A stretch of DNA of 12,168 nt from an uncultured Phascolarctobacterium sp. (GTDB taxonomy: Bacteria > Bacillota > Negativicutes > Acidaminococcales > Acidaminococcaceae). Position numbers and translations under genes: made by a program. Numbering within the stretch: position 1 is the first letter of the stretch; each line of letters starts with the position of its first letter. The DNA is taken from positions 1 through 12,168 of the forward strand of contig NZ_CAADXO010000066.1 of NCBI RefSeq assembly GCF_900753045.1, read 5' to 3'. The notes below the pieces were generated by a model. The model did not search any database. It was not told the DNA's origin and worked only from the letters and a program-made list of their open reading frames with translations. This document shows positions 11,499-12,168 of this stretch, in pieces.

Positions 11499-12168
11499 TT
11501 ACACCGTCCTTGCTATCATTCTGAACTGTCGGGCTGCCTCTTTCTGCTGTTTTGCATAGTCCGTGGTATTCGCATAAATATACTGATTGACAACTACGCC
11601 GCCTGCTGCACTGCCGCCGCCTCTCGGCTTTGGCTTTTTGTCGTCGTTATCATACTTAAATTCATTGCCTACATTTACCTTTGCGTCTACGTCAAACTCC
11701 TGCGGTACGCTGTCCTCAATCATTTTCTTAACGCCGCCGATTTCATTAGAAAAGCCAACGCCGATACCCTGCGCCAGATATACGCCGATTTCGTCACGCA
11801 TCAGCTTAGACGGGCTGGCAATTCCAAATAAATCCTTAAGGAAGTCGGTAACATTGCCTACCCAGCCGCTTATTTTGTCTTTTATCCACCTCGTAGCGCC
11901 GCTTATGCCGTTCCAGATGCCTTCTACCATGTTTTTACCGAACCCTGCAAACGTACTGCCAATATCCTTAAATACGTCTGCTATTCCAGTAATTACATTT
12001 CTCATGCCCTCTACGGCTTTGTTCTTTACTTCTGTACCCCATGTAGCCACTTTGGAAATTGCACCAGAAATGCTGTTATAAATCTTTTGCGGTATTTCCT
12101 TAACAATCGTAACAATGCCCGTTACCATGGCATTCATTACCTCTTTGGCTTTCGTAAGCATATTGTTA
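11499..12168 (-). CDS. Phage tape measure protein, C-terminal part (5' end outside window)
   Basis: About 222 residues are visible and the frame is open to the window edge, so the ATG at 12161 is an internal Met. The protein has amphipathic helices with repeated WG, GIW and KIWNGI-type spacing, the family's C-terminal mark GIASPSKLMRDEIGVYLAQGIGVGF (about 105 residues before the end), and a Gly-rich hinge (PRGGGSAAGGVVVNQ). Tape measure proteins set tail length and are injected ahead of the DNA. The motif and the following Dit gene make the call firm. Confidence 0.92.
   Translation of the reverse strand, partial: NNMLTKAKEVMNAMVTGIVTIVKEIPQKIYNSISGAISKVATWGTEVKNKAVEGMRNVITGIADVFKDIGSTFAGFGKNMVEGIWNGISGATRWIKDKISGWVGNVTDFLKDLFGIASPSKLMRDEIGVYLAQGIGVGFSNEIGGVKKMIEDSVPQEFDVDAKVNVGNEFKYDNDDKKPKPRGGGSAAGGVVVNQYIYANTTDYAKQQKEAARQFRMIARTV

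Noticed and set aside
1..12168. CRISPR arrays and tRNA genes
   Set aside because: No regularly spaced repeats and no cloverleaf-like sequence were seen on either strand.

Overview
The window is part of the right half of a tailed-phage genome or prophage (siphovirus type). The likely host is a gut Firmicute of the Clostridia, probably Lachnospiraceae. This host call is inferred from the protein families, the strong AGGAG-type ribosome binding sites, TTG starts, and a moderate-to-low GC composition; no taxonomic marker gene is present. Every gene I accept lies on the minus strand, so the window reads biologically from right to left.

Tail module (12168 to 6720): the C-terminal end of a tape measure protein, a distal tail (Dit-like) protein, a Gp37-like tail-associated protein, a baseplate or fibre protein with a long coiled coil, a small tail-associated protein, and a 380-residue receptor-binding protein with a C-type-lectin-like C-terminus.

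Diversity-generating retroelement (DGR; 6853 to 4935): the last ~126 bp of the receptor-binding gene is a variable repeat (VR). It is followed by a GAAA-loop hairpin, the accessory gene avd, the template repeat (TR), a non-coding spacer and a reverse transcriptase. TR and VR differ at 12 positions, and all 12 are adenines in the template coding strand. This is the signature of adenine-directed mutagenic retrohoming, so the element has been active and varies the phage's host-recognition tip.

Lysis module (4910 to 2714): a 59-residue coiled-coil peptide, a holin, and a four-domain endolysin, closed by a strong intrinsic terminator.

Small accessory operon (2684 to 1349): it has its own consensus promoter with a palindrome in the spacer, two tiny membrane peptides (39 and 32 aa), an XRE-type regulator, and a membrane-anchored HIRAN-domain protein. 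The last gene is interrupted by a run of nine G residues. The -1 frame beyond that run encodes a further 70 residues with a Cys/His motif and stops just before the terminator. This looks like a lysogenic-conversion (moron) cassette with a possible phase-variable or frameshifted output, and it is the least-described part of the window.

Left end (1303 to 1): an IS30-family DDE transposase gene without recognisable IS ends, whose translation leader nearly matches that of a phage tail gene, then an AT-rich non-coding stretch to the window edge.
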